A stretch of 64,000 nt of DNA from Amphiura filiformis (Eukaryota > Echinodermata > Ophiuroidea > Amphilepidida > Amphiuridae). Below the pieces are notes generated by a model. The model searched no databases. It was not told the origin of the DNA and was given only the letters and a program-made list of their open reading frames with translations. A program made the position numbers and the translations under genes. Positions 36,801-48,305 of the stretch are shown in pieces. The first letter of the stretch is position 1, and every line of letters begins with the position of its first letter. The stretch lies in NCBI RefSeq assembly GCF_039555335.1, contig NC_092631.1, positions 6,646,481 through 6,710,480 of the forward strand. The letters run 5' to 3'.

Positions 36801-39800
36801 TCAATGAAATGAAAATGACACTCTTCTACATGTGCTGAGAGTATCGGAAATTGGTGGCATATGATGTCACATTACGCTAGCCCCTCTAAGGGAAGTCATA
36901 GTCTTGGACCAGACTGTATGTGGCTATCGCGAATGTTCGTTAGGATGGACGAGTATCAGACCGATGCAAACTGGCTGTGTAGAAGACTAGGGAAGTCAAT
37001 GAAAAAAGTGACAGTTCTCACATGATAGGGGTATCGGGAATTGTCAATTGTGCGATTTGTGCCAGCCCTTCTAATGAAGTCAGAAGATGTTGCGCTAAAA
37101 TAGATTGGGTTTTTCCCAATCGGACTGACTGCTTGCTTACTTTTGTATTGGCCTTGTCATATCGCTAGCGCTAAAATCGTACATGCACGTGTGTAGGCAG
37201 GTAGTGAAAAGCTGCATGCACAGAGGGAATGTTACATACACTGGTGCAGGTATGCAGGTGGTAAATCGAACACTGCCCCCGTCAGATTTTCCTGTCACTT
37301 TTGTTAAAGGCCTAAAAATACAAAAGTTTGTATTGCACTTGAAGCTCCAAAGTCGGGGTTGGTCAGTCAGTAATTTAAAGAGAGAAAAAAAAATCCAACA
37401 TTATTCAAAAATGTAATTTCACCACATATGATAGTAAACAATGATTTACATGTACAATGGCTTGTTTGGGGGTTTAACTTACAAAATAGAATTGAAGAAA
37501 ATAATATTTGACCCTCTTTTTCAGATTTTAGAGTCGGTCGAAAAGGTCAATACAAATCTTTTTGTAGGCCTAATGATGTTGTTACTGACATATTCTCTAA
37601 TGAATACAGTATCATACCCTCATTTGTTAATTTCGCACTCCCACAATAATTTCACTGTAGCCACATAGTGTATACATTGTAGGTGTAACTCAACAAGGGA
37701 TCAGATATCAGTGGTTTTAGCCAGAATCAAAAAAATGCCTTCCACATATCCAAGGCAAAGTCTAATAACCTATTTGATAACACTATTAAGGTCAAACACT
37801 GACCTCATTTTATGGAGTCCCTTACCAAAAATGCAGCCTAATTTAGCATGTAATTAACCTGCATCTAGCCTGCTTTTAAAAAGCAGTCTTATTTTAACCT
37901 GTACAAGGCTGTGCTAGCATGGTGTTTATAAACGTAGGTTAAATTTTAGCCTGGTTTTGACCAAGATGTTTCTGCAGGTTAACTTTTAGACTGTTATACA
38001 AATTTACATGCAGGTTAATTTTGTACAGGTTAATTCTTAAGCTGCTTTTATTAATATATATTAACAGGTTAATGATTAGCAGGCTAATAATTTGACAGGT
38101 TAAAATTTTAGACTGCTTCAGGTGCATGATGGGATATATTTCTAACTGCCATTTTGAATTCTGTAAAATGCAGACATGATGTGGGCTCCTTGTTTTTTAA
38201 TGTTTTAAGCTTGATGTATGCTCTGTGTTTTCACTATTGGACTGTTACTTGACAACTAACAATGTATGTGAACCATGTAGCTCATCTGAACCCTGCATGT
38301 GCTAGGCCAGATTGCAATGTAAATGCTATACGGATGTACACATGTATAAGGTATAGGTAAGCTTAAAAATAATATCAATGTAAATGTGGAAGGTTTTCAT
38401 GGTGGCATGCAGCTTAACTTGAAGTAGGGGAATGGTCTAATGTAAGGGAGCATTAAGCTGGAATAACTTCTATCATATATCGTCGGTTGTATCACATAGC
38501 ATGCATAGTGACGCATATTCGACATTTTAAACATTTTTGCGAAAATTGGTACATTAATTTGTTTATGTTCTTCTCTATTCATCAAAAAACATGCCTGAAA
38601 GTGTCTTAATTAGTAAGATACATTGTATATAATTATATCGTATTTACAAAAATGTCTGTATCACATAACAAAGTATTTGCCGATCATCTATAGCCCAATA
38701 AGTTTTTGATACAAATGTACGCGAATAATTTTGCCATAAAAATGGTGCACAAGTGGAATATATGTGCGTGAAGTGCGCAAATATTGGCACATTTGGGGCT
38801 AAAATGGCCCAATATGAGGTTAATTTGGTCAGAAACCCTGTGTCAACATTAGGGGGGGGGGGTGATTGTATGGACCACCCTCCGGCAAGAGGATTCACAC
38901 CCACCCCCTGATCAATTTGATTTGCTCGAAATGTGTATTTTGCAAATATGTCAGTATGTAATACAGCCGACGATTTATGAATTCGGCAGCTGAGTGACGA
39001 ATACGCTGTTCTGAGTAAATTTTGGTACCATACCATATTTTGGAAGATGACACACTGATTTTGGTCTATATTTTGTGTACGGTACTAGCTCTCACATGGT
39101 GGAACCATGCAGTGGACGAATACTGCTAAATATCCTTTATACAGGCTAACTGTTTTGTATTTAAAAACAGGTTAATTTAGGTCCCAAATTAACCTGTTAG
39201 TGTTATGCTAATTAGACAGGTTAAAAATTAGCCTGCCTAATTTAAATATTTCGGCTCTATTGCAGGCTAAGCGCAGGTTAATATTGATTTACAGGTTAAT
39301 TTAACAGGATAATATCGCAGGCTAAAAGTATGCAGGCTAAATATATACAGGCTAAAATTAACCTGCATACAGTATGCAAATTTTGCAGCCTAACTTAGCC
39401 TGTCTAATTTACATATTTCGGCTATATTGCAGGTTAGAGGCAGGTTAAAAATTTACCCTGCGTTTTTGCAGTCAACACAGGCTAAGCGCAGGCTTAGTGC
39501 AGGCCTTTTCTGGTAAGGGGTACGAGGTTTTGTACCCAATAACACTGCACATTCACAGACCTATCATTTATCTGTGTACTGTGGCCTGCTGACAAATAAG
39601 CATGTTTGGAGATCCATGAACAAGCAACTCATTGAATGTCCTTAGTTACATGCTAATAACAGAACAGGCAAACAACATACTTGTAACATTAGTACATGAC
39701 CTACATTGTGTAATTGGATTTCCTGAATCCTTACTACATGTAGCACGTGCCAAAGTTACACATGTAGCCTTGTTTGTTTGTTTGATTTCTTCTTTTGCCT

Positions 39801-42646
39801 TCTAATCTAAATGACCTTTGATTCTCTGATCAAAATAAATTACAGGCTTCAAGAGTCAATAACCCTTATTTATTTACACAAAATCACATGCTAGAAGGCT
39901 GCTGATATTGATAATTGAACTATCATGATTATTTTGTGTCACTATTCGAAATCTGCAAAATTTTGCAGGGCCTATAGATTTCGTCTTGGTTTGCAAGAAA
40001 TCAAAATCCATCATAGTCACTCACTGCACTTACTGTATGATACAATGAGAGAAGTTGTTCTCGCAACGGAATCTTACGAGAACCATTATGACAATCGATT
40101 CTGTGATTCTTGTTGAAATCTAGGCCCTGTTTTGTCCTCTAGTCCAAAAAATCCTCACTTACCGTATTAGTTCCAATAAGCCCACATGCCCCAATAAGCG
40201 CCCACCAAGGGTATTTTCAATTTGCTAAACATGTATTATTTAGAGCCCCCCAGGCACCCATGACAAGTTTTATTTATACAAGCCCTCAGCTTATCATGGT
40301 CATCTGATGTAAGGACGTAGCGCCTTATTTTGAGCACTGTATACAATCAATGTATGGTCCATGAGTTTGAATTACATGTTATGGTGGTAAATTGATAAAT
40401 TTGTGACTATTTTTGCAATTTTCTCAAAAAATAATAACACACTAGTAACAAAAGTTATGTAAATTATAGGGGCAAGGAGTCCAGTTACTACACTGGAATT
40501 TGAGTGTCTCAAAAAAAGCGGTACAACAAATGTACGTTATTTATGATAAGAACAGAGGTACGGTACCGCTAGAATGTACCTCATTTCTTAACATGTTATT
40601 ATGAACTACAAGTTTGTCTTGAATCACTGCAATTTAAGTAATTAGATTCCTTACCATATATTTTAAATACTTTAAAAGCTATGAATACATACATAACTTT
40701 TGTTACCAGTGTGTAGTTATTATTTTGAGAAAAATGCAAAATTAGTTACAAAATTTATCAGGGGGTGTGTAGTACCACCACCTTAATGTAAAGCCAACTT
40801 TGTAGAAGTACTCAAAACATGTTTGACATTCAATGTTCTTGTGCCCTTTTTGTGTTTGTTCAAAATTATTTAATTTTTGTGTGTACTTGCGTATGATAAG
40901 ACACCTCTAGTAGCATGTAAATACACAAAGTTTAAAGTGTAGGAAGGTCAATATGTATACATCTAGCTGATGCAATGCTAAACAACAACAAGTGGGCTTT
41001 ACAGAAATACATGTGACCTTCTACATGTAGTACAACAAAATGAGGGTAAAGTTACAAGTTGGTAGACTTTTCAAGATGTCCTGGCTGCTGTGTTGCAAGC
41101 GTTGGTGGTCTTTGTTTCACATGCACCTGTTCAAGGCAATAGTATGTCTGTATCAGCGATCGAATTGGATGGTATCGCATCGCAAAATGCGATGCAATTT
41201 CCATCAACTGCTATGCACTTTTCCAAAATGCATAGCTAAAAGTGCTATACTGCTATGCAAACATGTGTTTTGCATCTATAGCACAAACTGCGATGCAAAA
41301 AAATTGACTGAATTCGAACCCTGGTCTGTATCCTTTGCGAATGGGGGCAGAGTGAGCCATTGTACACATGCACGTGGTAAACAAAGAACATCAACATCAA
41401 CTGGGCAGCCAAGGTGTCGCAAAACTACCAACTTGCAATTTTACACTCATAGCAGGTCACATGTCAATATAATAATGCATGTCACAATTACCACATCTAC
41501 ATACAATGCTATACATGTGTATGTGTGTCAGGCACACAAACACCTTCATGTAAAAATTTAGACAAAACTTGAGGGCATCCTCCTCAGAAACTGTTACACT
41601 AGGGCTTTAATCACAATTTAATATAGTACACTGCCAAAGAAGATATCTTACACTTCCCACAATGCACTTCTTCCATTTCAGTTTTCTGTACTGATTAATG
41701 GAACACGGGTCGATAGTGACAAAAAGTACCATGAACAGAGAACAATACATCCATATCTTGCAAAATATGATTTTCTTGACTATCAATCCATGTTTAGCCA
41801 GTCTATTGTCAACATGAAAACAAAGGGAACTCATACAAAGTTATATGAGTGTCATTTGATGAAATGAGGTGATGCATCATGTTGCAAAGGATTCTGGGAA
41901 GGGGCAAGATATCTTCTCTGGCATGTACACTACCAGGGATTGAAATACAAAATAAAACTTACATGCACAACTCTGATTTTTTTCTAAAAATTGGCGGATT
42001 TTCACAAAATTTTACATGCACTAGGCAAAATTCTAACAGTTTGTAGACAGAATGTTGTTGAAACACACATACTTAAACTGGATCTCTAAAGATGCACTCC
42101 CATGAAATATAACATAAAATAAAACGAACGGAGACGGGAAACAGTTGTACATTAGCAGCAAATTTTCGGTACCAAGCGTACCTTCTTCAGGCTTTATTAT
42201 AAAATGACACAAGAAAACGTTACGCATTAATGTTCTTGTTTGTTTTTAGATTGTTTTCTTGTGTCATTTTATAATAAAGCCTGAAGAAGGTACGCTTGGT
42301 ACCGAAAATTTGCTGCTAATGTACAACTGTTTCCCGTCTCCATTCGTTTTATTTAATAGGCAAAATTCTACATGCACAGAGTCAAAGTTACATGCATCTG
42401 TGTATGTATGCATGTGGTATTTCGAACACTGTACACTACAGTCTATTGATTTTTTAGTCACTAACCTGCAGCAGTTCCACAGACGACAGGCACCCACCAG
42501 GCAGATGAGAAAAAGTTGACAACAATCTCTGGAGGGAATAGAGTCACATTTTGCTGAACTTGAAGTAGATTCAACACCAGGGCAAGAAACATGCCAATCA
42601 CAAAGAGTACTGTAGCTCTCTTCACCAGGCTTTGGAAGTATGCCAT
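30779..42646 (-). CDS. INSIG: INSIG (insulin-induced gene) homologue, complete, five exons
   Basis: Minus-strand exons 42646-42466, 36096-35972, 33798-33632, 32416-32317 and 30808-30779 join to 603 nt, 200 residues plus stop. INSIGs are polytopic ER membrane proteins that bind oxysterols, hold SCAP-SREBP in the ER and promote HMG-CoA reductase degradation. Visible family blocks are [99 protein letters not shown] and [22 protein letters not shown] (residues 128-133) contains the counterparts of human INSIG1 Asp205 and Ser207. Of the two human INSIG1 ubiquitination lysines (K156, K158), only the second is kept (CYKREW). The protein ends EKQHLS, matching the EKxHxx tail of vertebrate INSIGs. The N-terminal tail is shorter than in vertebrates (225 residues in INSIG2). 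The start is fixed by ACCATGG context and an in-frame upstream stop. Confidence 0.95.
31183..31470. mobile_element. Long hairpin element
   Basis: Arms of about 130 bp (ACATATCGTCACCCTCATAA... and inverse) around a short centre near 31315-31335. Lies just downstream (lower coordinates excluded) of the INSIG last exon, within its intron 4. Confidence 0.88.
32101..32240. repeat. Dispersed repeat related to 36190-36410
   Basis: Shared features are AGTGATT..TAGCTC, CATTACATTCT, CAAACAGCTC or AAACAGCTC, CCAGAAGAGC and GCAGTCCCTG (here ACAGTCCCTG), in the same order. Lies beside INSIG exon 4. Confidence 0.65.
32317..32416 (-). CDS. INSIG: INSIG exon 4
   Basis: The acceptor TTTGTTACAG ends at 32417; the donor is GTAAGT at 32316-32311, phase 0. 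The exon completes an Arg codon, then encodes [20 protein letters not shown] and [13 protein letters not shown], the last membrane segment of INSIG. Confidence 0.94.
32523..32601. repeat. 79-bp fold-back repeat
   Basis: ATTTCTCGAAGCAGGGCTAG and, inverted, CTAGCCAACCTTCGAGAAAT; arms about 24 bp, in INSIG intron 3. Confidence 0.7.
33420..33605. repeat. Dispersed repeat, copy 2
   Basis: Partner of 29755-29945; ends about 20 bp before the INSIG exon 3 donor. Confidence 0.7.
33632..33798 (-). CDS. INSIG: INSIG exon 3
   Basis: The acceptor ATCCTCAG ends at 33799; the donor is GTAAGT at 33631-33626. The exon encodes residues 103-157 plus two bases: [20 protein letters not shown], then [20 protein letters not shown] and the LVYQGVY block. 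Two membrane segments flank the DRSRSG loop. This is the best conserved part of the gene. Confidence 0.95.
34925..35211. mobile_element. Inverted-repeat element with AACGAGG motif copies
   Basis: Ends TTTGTAAATACGTTCAAACG and, inverted, TTTGTAAATGCCTCCAAACG. CGAGGTCCTCG-like words recur inside. In INSIG intron 2. Confidence 0.75.
35730..35950. mobile_element. MITE, TGACACGATCTGG family, copy 2
   Basis: Same ends as 268-504; the interior resembles the G-rich/C-rich interior of 1421-1617. It ends about 20 bp from the INSIG exon 2 donor. Confidence 0.8.
35972..36096 (-). CDS. INSIG: INSIG exon 2
   Basis: The acceptor CTTTTCAG ends at 36097. The exon encodes residues 61-102, including [20 protein letters not shown] and [20 protein letters not shown]. 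The donor is GTATCC, a weak but GT-type site, phase 0. The exon was too short and start-less to stand out as an ORF and was found by reading the strand between exons 1 and 3. Confidence 0.93.
36190..36410. repeat. Dispersed repeat related to 32101-32240
   Basis: Longer copy, with an inverted pair GACTGCCTTTTGAGAGGAGC / ...CAAAAGGCAGTC at its two ends, suggesting a fold-back element. Confidence 0.65.
37819..39519. mobile_element. 1.7-kb inverted-repeat element with many AGGTTAA/AGGCTAA motifs
   Basis: Ends CCCTTACCAAAAATGCAGCC and, inverted, CCCTTACCAGAAAAGGCC. Nearly thirty CAGGTTAA, CAGGCTAA or inverse copies fill the two flanks (37840-38110 and 39140-39500). The centre at 38130-39130 lacks them and has no recognised gene. 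Confidence 0.82.
40377..40782. mobile_element. GGGGGTACTACACCCC family, diverged copy
   Basis: The right end GGTGTGTAGTACCACCACC precedes TTAA at 40783. The left end is degraded. The interior (TTTGTGACTATTTTTGCAATTTTCTCAAAAA) matches 44694-45053. Confidence 0.75.
41154..41322. mobile_element. Inverted-repeat element with GCGATGC words
   Basis: CAGCGATCGAATT and, inverted, CAGGGTTCGAATT ends; the interior alternates GCATCGCA and TGCGATGC copies. In INSIG intron 1 (upstream of exon 2). Confidence 0.65.
41934..42431. mobile_element. Element with CAGGGATTGAAATA/TATTTCGAACACTG ends, carrying a nested hairpin
   Basis: Outer element of about 260 bp with ACATGCAC words on both sides, interrupted by the hairpin 42117-42354. 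Related ACATGCAC-rich sequence ending GAACACTG is at 37180-37274. It ends 35 bp from the INSIG exon 1 donor. Confidence 0.6.
42117..42354. mobile_element. Long hairpin element with 102-bp arms
   Basis: The arms 42117-42219 and 42253-42354 are almost perfectly inverted, with a 33-bp loop. The plus-strand right arm contains CTGAAGA, a GGTAC/GTACC stem and GAAA (42281-42307), reminiscent of a hammerhead ribozyme core. Confidence 0.88.
42466..42646 (-). CDS. INSIG: INSIG coding exon 1
   Basis: ATG at 42646-42644 sits in TACCATGG with an in-frame TAA 12 nt upstream. The exon encodes residues 1-60 plus one base: [11 protein letters not shown], a first membrane segment rich in V, L, F and I, then [14 protein letters not shown] and [14 protein letters not shown]. 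The donor is GTTAGT (42465-42460), phase 1. Confidence 0.94.
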
Positions 42647-42802
42647 GGTAGAAGGTATTTATGTAGTTACTTGGTAACTGTAACTGATAAGTCTGTGTAA
42701 GAGTCGTCTTGCAATATAAGTTATCTGAAGAGGTTTTTTAAAGCATCAGTCCTCTGTTAGTTATAACTGGACCTTCATAGTTGATGAAATGGTAGAGCTA
42801 AC
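42647..42802 (-). other. INSIG: Putative INSIG 5' UTR portion of the start-codon exon
   Basis: On the minus strand a pyrimidine tract ending TTCTTGTATAG stops at 42803, giving a plausible acceptor 156 bp upstream of the ATG. This suggests at least one further non-coding exon and a promoter upstream (higher coordinates). Neither was located. Confidence 0.45.
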
Positions 42803-42898
42803 CTATACAAGAAAAGAATAGAAACGATATGTGGTATTTGTAATTTCAAAGAAAATGTTACGGTACAATATTATGTTAACAATTCTGAAAGAAAATAG

Positions 42899-43020
42899 AC
42901 TGCTCCAGTTGAAATCCATGTCCTCTGAAACTGGAAGACATGATCTTTGTTTTCCACTGCAGGGAGTGTTTTTCAAACAGTGTTACCTGAATGGGCGATT
43001 CCATATGAAAACACAAGGAT
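42899..43020. mobile_element. MITE, GGGCTATTCCAG family, truncated
   Basis: GCTCCAGTTGAAATCCATG at the left and ...GGGCGATTCCATATGAAA inside; the right third is missing. Confidence 0.65.
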
Positions 43021-43065
43021 GTGATGGGATGGTTAGTTTGATGCTAATGAGTGAAATCGGAGCAT

Positions 43066-43425
43066 CAGCCCTCGAATTAAGGATCTGAAGGGGCACAGCA
43101 ACTTTTTTAGGGCAAGTTGATACTTGCCTTGGATTTTCACTGAAAAGGCAAAGCAGCACAACAGTTTGGAATATTTCAAGAGGGAATCATGGCAACTGTT
43201 GAAAATTTGAGAAGGGCACCAAGGCAATTTCTCAAAAGCAAAGAAAACACACACAAATAGTCTGAAAGATGATTTTATAATGAAGGGGTAGGGCTGGGGC
43301 ACTGACGGCAACTTCTTTAGAGGGCACGTCAAGTGACTGCCGTCGGTAAAGGACACATTTTGAGGGCATTACGGCGGTGGGGATGGGCACCCACGGCATT
43401 ATGCCGTGGGTTAATTCGAGGGCTG
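43066..43425. mobile_element. Inverted-repeat element (CAGCCCTCGAATTAA ends)
   Basis: The 15-bp ends are perfectly inverted. The interior is rich in GGGCA words, with a CCACGGCATTATGCCGTGG palindrome near the right end. Confidence 0.8.
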
Positions 43426-43900
43426 CGGAGCATGTTTAATTTGTGACCCTTGTATGGGGTCATTTTGAGGGTAATCAAAATAATGCTTGCTCAACACCTT
43501 TTTTGGATTCAGCGGGTCCAAATGTAAAGATACACTCTAGGTTATCAACTTTTACTAACACATACCTTACGAAACCTGAACTATTAACATTTTGGCTAGT
43601 CTGCAAGCTTTAATTTGAATATGAATTTATACAATAAAATTTTATACAGTTTGAAAAATGCCTTTGTAATTTTCCATGTTATGTTTATGGGAAAAAATAC
43701 AGATTTTTCAAGGTAATTTTCATGTTGTATTCAATCGTTTAATCACAAATCTACGGAAGAGGATCTGACTCGGGATCTGACATGTGGCCTTATATCCAAA
43801 ATGGCTGCACTCATCAGATTAAATCATGCATTTCGCCAAAAAACATCACATTTTTGTCGCATTACATACTGTGTCAGGTGCTAGGTGATAAGTTATTTTT

Positions 43901-44364
43901 CAGGGTTGTTGATTTTTTTTTTAAATCAAGATTTTTTTATTTAAATAAATTTTTCTTTTTTTTAATTCCAAGAACTGCTATACCCCATGATAGAGTCAAA
44001 AGAGTGCCAGTGGAATGCTAGTCATATGTACAATCCTACCAGGTATTTACAAAAAAATCAAAACATGTTTTTACATGTGAAAATTTCAAAGAAAAAATTT
44101 GGTAAAATCATGGGGAACAAACCTGAATTCTGCACCTTGAAGATGAATTTTTAGCAATAGATAGAGTGACATCATAGAGATATTTTAATTGTATTCAAAA
44201 GTTGTAGAAGCATTAAGAATGAAGTAAAACAGTCAATGTAAGAAGTAAATTAACTTACATTTATCAAAAATGAAAAAAAAATGGAAAAAGTTGATTTAAA
44301 TCAGTGATTAAAAAAAAAAAATCAAGTGATTTAAATCGGCGTGATTTAAATCAAACAAACCCTG
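43901..44364. mobile_element. AT-rich inverted-repeat element (CAGGGTTGTTGATTT ends)
   Basis: CAGGGTTGTTGATTT and, inverted, CAGGGTTTGTTTGATTT. GATTTAAATC palindromes repeat near the right end. Confidence 0.75.
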
Positions 44365-44693
44365 TTATTTTTATTTTTTTTTTAAACACATTTTACATCA
44401 AATGAATATTTAAAGGGAGATGTAGTGCAGAATTGACACAAAAATTATGTTTTTGGATTGGTAGCAGAATTCTGCAGTCATAGTATGCATGTACCTGCAT
44501 GGCCGGCTGTACTGCACTGATGGACTGGATCTGATGAGCAAAAACTTATTAAAATGCATCATGCATCAGTCGCTATTGACATTTTCATCCTATTATTCAC
44601 TCAATTCCTTCCAGAAGTACTAGTAATTGTTGTCATTTTAAGCTTTTTGAAATAAATTATGCACTTCTCATCCTCTTGCAATGTAGGCCTTAA

Positions 44694-45053
44694 GGGGGTA
44701 CTACACCCCTCGATAAATTTGTGTCTATTTTTTCATTTTTCTCAAAAACTAATAACACACTGATAACAAAAGTTATGTATATTATACGGGCAAGGAATTC
44801 AATCACTACACTGAAATTTCAGTGACCCAAGACAAGCGGCTCGTTATTTATGATAAGAAATAAGGTACCGCTACGATGTACCTCATTTTCTATATCATAT
44901 ATACTGAACCGCTTGACTTGAGTCACTGAAATTTCAGTGTAGTAATTGGATACCTTGCCCCAATAATACATAACTTTTGTTACCAGTGTCTTATTATTTT
45001 TGCAGAAAAATGCAAATATAGTCACAAATTTACCACAGGGGTGTAGTACCCCC
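44694..45053. mobile_element. TTAA-flanked MITE (GGGGGTACTACACCCC family), copy 2
   Basis: TTAA at 44690-44693 and 45054-45057. Ends GGGGGTACTACACCCCTC and GGGGTGTAGTACCCCC. Confidence 0.88.
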
Positions 45054-45509
45054 TTAAAAAATCTAACCAATATTCTAATGATTTTTTTCTCACCCTGAAA
45101 CATTATTTTAATGTCAAGATAAGATGAATTTTGTTCTCTAAAATTACAAATTGATAATGATAAAAATTAGGCCTATAAACAATTAAGAATTTTGATGTTT
45201 GTGTGTCTTATTTTATGTTAGTATTTTGTAGGCGCTACAAACTAAAGCTATTCCTCCCCAACGTTGTCGGATTCTTGGCTGTGGCTTTTTGGGAGAAAAC
45301 ACATCAAACAAAATTGATTTCTTTTGCACCAAAACAAATCGCACATTTCTGTTGTACAGTAACAAACAAACATGATCTATTCAATTCTCTCTAACTTCAA
45401 TGGACATTGCTAAATAGAAATGATGACTATCGAGGTCGCATCACTGAAGTCATGAATAGATTAATTACGTACGGTACTATAGTCTATCTAGATTGTATTG
45501 TTCTCTGAA

Positions 45510-45605
45510 AAATACAGGTTTTTTATCTATGGCACTCTAGCTGAAATACAGCAAAATAATGTCACCCGGGGGTAATGTCATAGGAAAAATGTAAACCTGT
45601 ATTTT
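45510..45605. repeat. 96-bp fold-back repeat
   Basis: Ends AATACAGGTTT and, inverted, the same; contains CACCCGGGGG in the centre. Confidence 0.6.
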
Positions 45606-48150
45606 AAATAGCTTGTTAGCTAGGGTATTGTATCTCGAGCTAGCGATGCATGGATGCAGGATGCATGGAAGGCCGGCCAGCTGGCCATTGATGGCACTGT
45701 ACTAGCCCGAGGTACTCATACCTCAGTCACTACGATTTCCACTGTCCTTCTCCGTACGAAGGTCTGAGACTCCTGAGCCTATCTGGTCCAGGGTACACAT
45801 AAAATACCACCTTTTCTCATAAATACCACTTCCTACTACCATTCCTCACATGAAGATGAGACTTTAATAAACAAAACATATTTGGTGCATGTTCGTTAAT
45901 TTTGAGCACATTCGAGGATGTAAAAGACCAGACTTGTGACTTTTATCGTCGCCGTGTTTTGAATTCTTCCTATAAATAGATGCCGTCATCACTGCGACGT
46001 GAGTTCACGGTGTCCCGTTTCTACGTACGTCATTCATGGCCCTATGGTGAGGAAGGAACAACTAGGGCCAGCCCATGGATGATGTTTCGGGCTACATGCG
46101 CATGCTCACCCGCGCGTACCCGATCATGCTGTATTTAGGAATCCCAGGCAAACCTTATATTTAGTTAACACACTTGCTAGTCAGTCAAATTCGCCGACAA
46201 TGTCAATGCATATTTACATAGAAATTTAAAACAACTGGCCGAAGAAAGAAACCTACATAAATATGCTTTCTATACTTCACTTGACCCAAATATATGATTT
46301 TTATGGTGATAAGACAGGCACATGGAATTTTAAAGGGATTTTGATAGCAGTTCCATTAAAAAAAAGCTGCTATCGTAATGAGACTAAGATCTAGAAACAC
46401 CCCCGAAATGCCGTTTTGGGGAATTTTGCTAGCTAGCTGAATCTTTTTGATGAAAGTCAATCTTTGACAAGATGTAACTTTTCTACGGAAAGTGCTATGA
46501 AAAAAGGTTTTCAGTTTTGGCTTTGTTTACTCAAGAGCTTTAATTTGATATATAAAATGATGCAGTTTGATGGCAAATTTGAATTCACCTAGCATACCTA
46601 CTGTATTTTAGTGTATGACTATAAATAATAAAACATGATAAACATCTTTGACTTCAATGCATGATTGGGCACTAGGAAAAATAAATACATAAATAAAATC
46701 GGGCTCATGAAACTGACCAGGAAATACAAGTACTTCAAGTTCATATACTTACAAATGCAATGTAAATGTCTGGTCAATCACAGGCGACATTCATGCATTT
46801 CATAGCAATATTTTTTACCAAATATCGACAAACCAATCACTAATCAGTCCATCTCATGAACGGCGTGGCAGTATTAAATCTTCACTAGCATGCTAGTTGT
46901 AACTTGTAGATCTAATAAACAAGTCTGACGATGATTCAATGAATTTACTATTGAAATATTCTGTCTATCTTCGCTTCTGATCCGTCTTTCTGTTTCATAC
47001 AAGGCTTCTGTGTGTGTATGTTTTGTGGTGTGATAATTCACCGGCTTGGGTCATTCACATTTACTTGCATGATCAAAAGCGTTTCTATTATGTTTTTAAG
47101 TGATGTTTCACCGGTTACTTGATGATCAATTTGCGTCAAAAAATTAAAGGGGCACTTTGAAAAAATAGACAGTAGGTAATCAATCTGAATTTTTTTTACG
47201 TCAAGAGGGAATGAGGAAAATTGAGAGAAAAAAGGGGGGGGGGGGGGAGTTTTCAGTGGACGCGAGAGGGGAACACGATATTTTTGTCGATTATTTTGTG
47301 TTACTCCCTCGGCGTACCGGTAAATATTAAACGGTCCCTAGTCAAGTATTCAAATGTTTGGTTCATAGTTTAATAAACAAACAAAACATAATTTTTGAAA
47401 AATTACAAAACCATGTCATCAGGGTAAAAGATAAAACAATTTAATCCCACAGTAAGCCTTAACATAAATTTGAGGGGGTGTATTTTTTTTGTTGAAACGT
47501 TTAATGGCAATTTTTTTTCTCTCTTCCACTGTGCACACGCTTCGGTGCCAGTGCCGGGTGCCAGTGCTTTATTTTTTTAAAGAAAACAAAAGAACAATTG
47601 AGAAGAATCACAAAAATAATTAAAGATCACAAAGAATTACAAATGCAGCATTTAATAATGTCAAAGTGTTACTACTTTATAAAATATTCTACTTAGGTCT
47701 AGGTTTTTTTTCTCATTATTTAGTGGTGAAGTTTTTTCCCCAAAAGACTCCCACCCTCCCGGAAATAAAATAAAACCAAGAAAATGTAAAATTAATGGGA
47801 TTATTTAATTTTTTGTTGTTGTTGTAAATTTGCACACAAACAAAATTGGTGTCGTTTCAAAAAATGGTGGTCAAAATTTTCTCACAAATGATATAAGAAA
47901 AAAAAAACATAACAGGCCTACAAAAAGTTAAAGAGACATTTAAATGTGGTTTTCTGTTTAATATTAGACTATGTCATAGTCGATTTTTGATAAATAAAAA
48001 TATGTTATTAATCATGATGAACGCATTCAGTTGAACTCGAAATTATAGTATACTGATATTTATTAGGCCCTACATCAAAATACTAGTATAAAATGGTTAT
48101 GAAAAAGTTTATATAATTATATTTGTGACAGTAAAAGTAAAGTATACGTA
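45606..48150. other. INSIG upstream region, no exon recognised
   Basis: 2.5 kb of AT-rich sequence with a G tract at 47235. 45700-46140 is more CG-rich and could hold a promoter or non-coding first exon of the minus-strand INSIG gene, but I could not identify a TATA box, splice donor or sterol element that I would defend. Confidence 0.4.
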
Positions 48151-48305
48151 GTTATTGGTAAATTATGCTTTACAAATCCACTTGATTACTCACGTTTTAG
48201 ACGTTTCATCTTCCTACGGAAGACTTCATCAGTAATGTGATGAACCAGCAACACTCCTACTCTCATCTCCAGAGGGTGTAGTTCTTTGTAATAGCTGGTC
48301 ATATG

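Noticed and set aside
41040..41561. Longest non-repeat open frame on the plus strand (173 codons)
   Set aside because: It overlaps an inverted-repeat element (41154-41322), is antisense in INSIG intron 1, and its translation shows no recognisable domain or normal composition.
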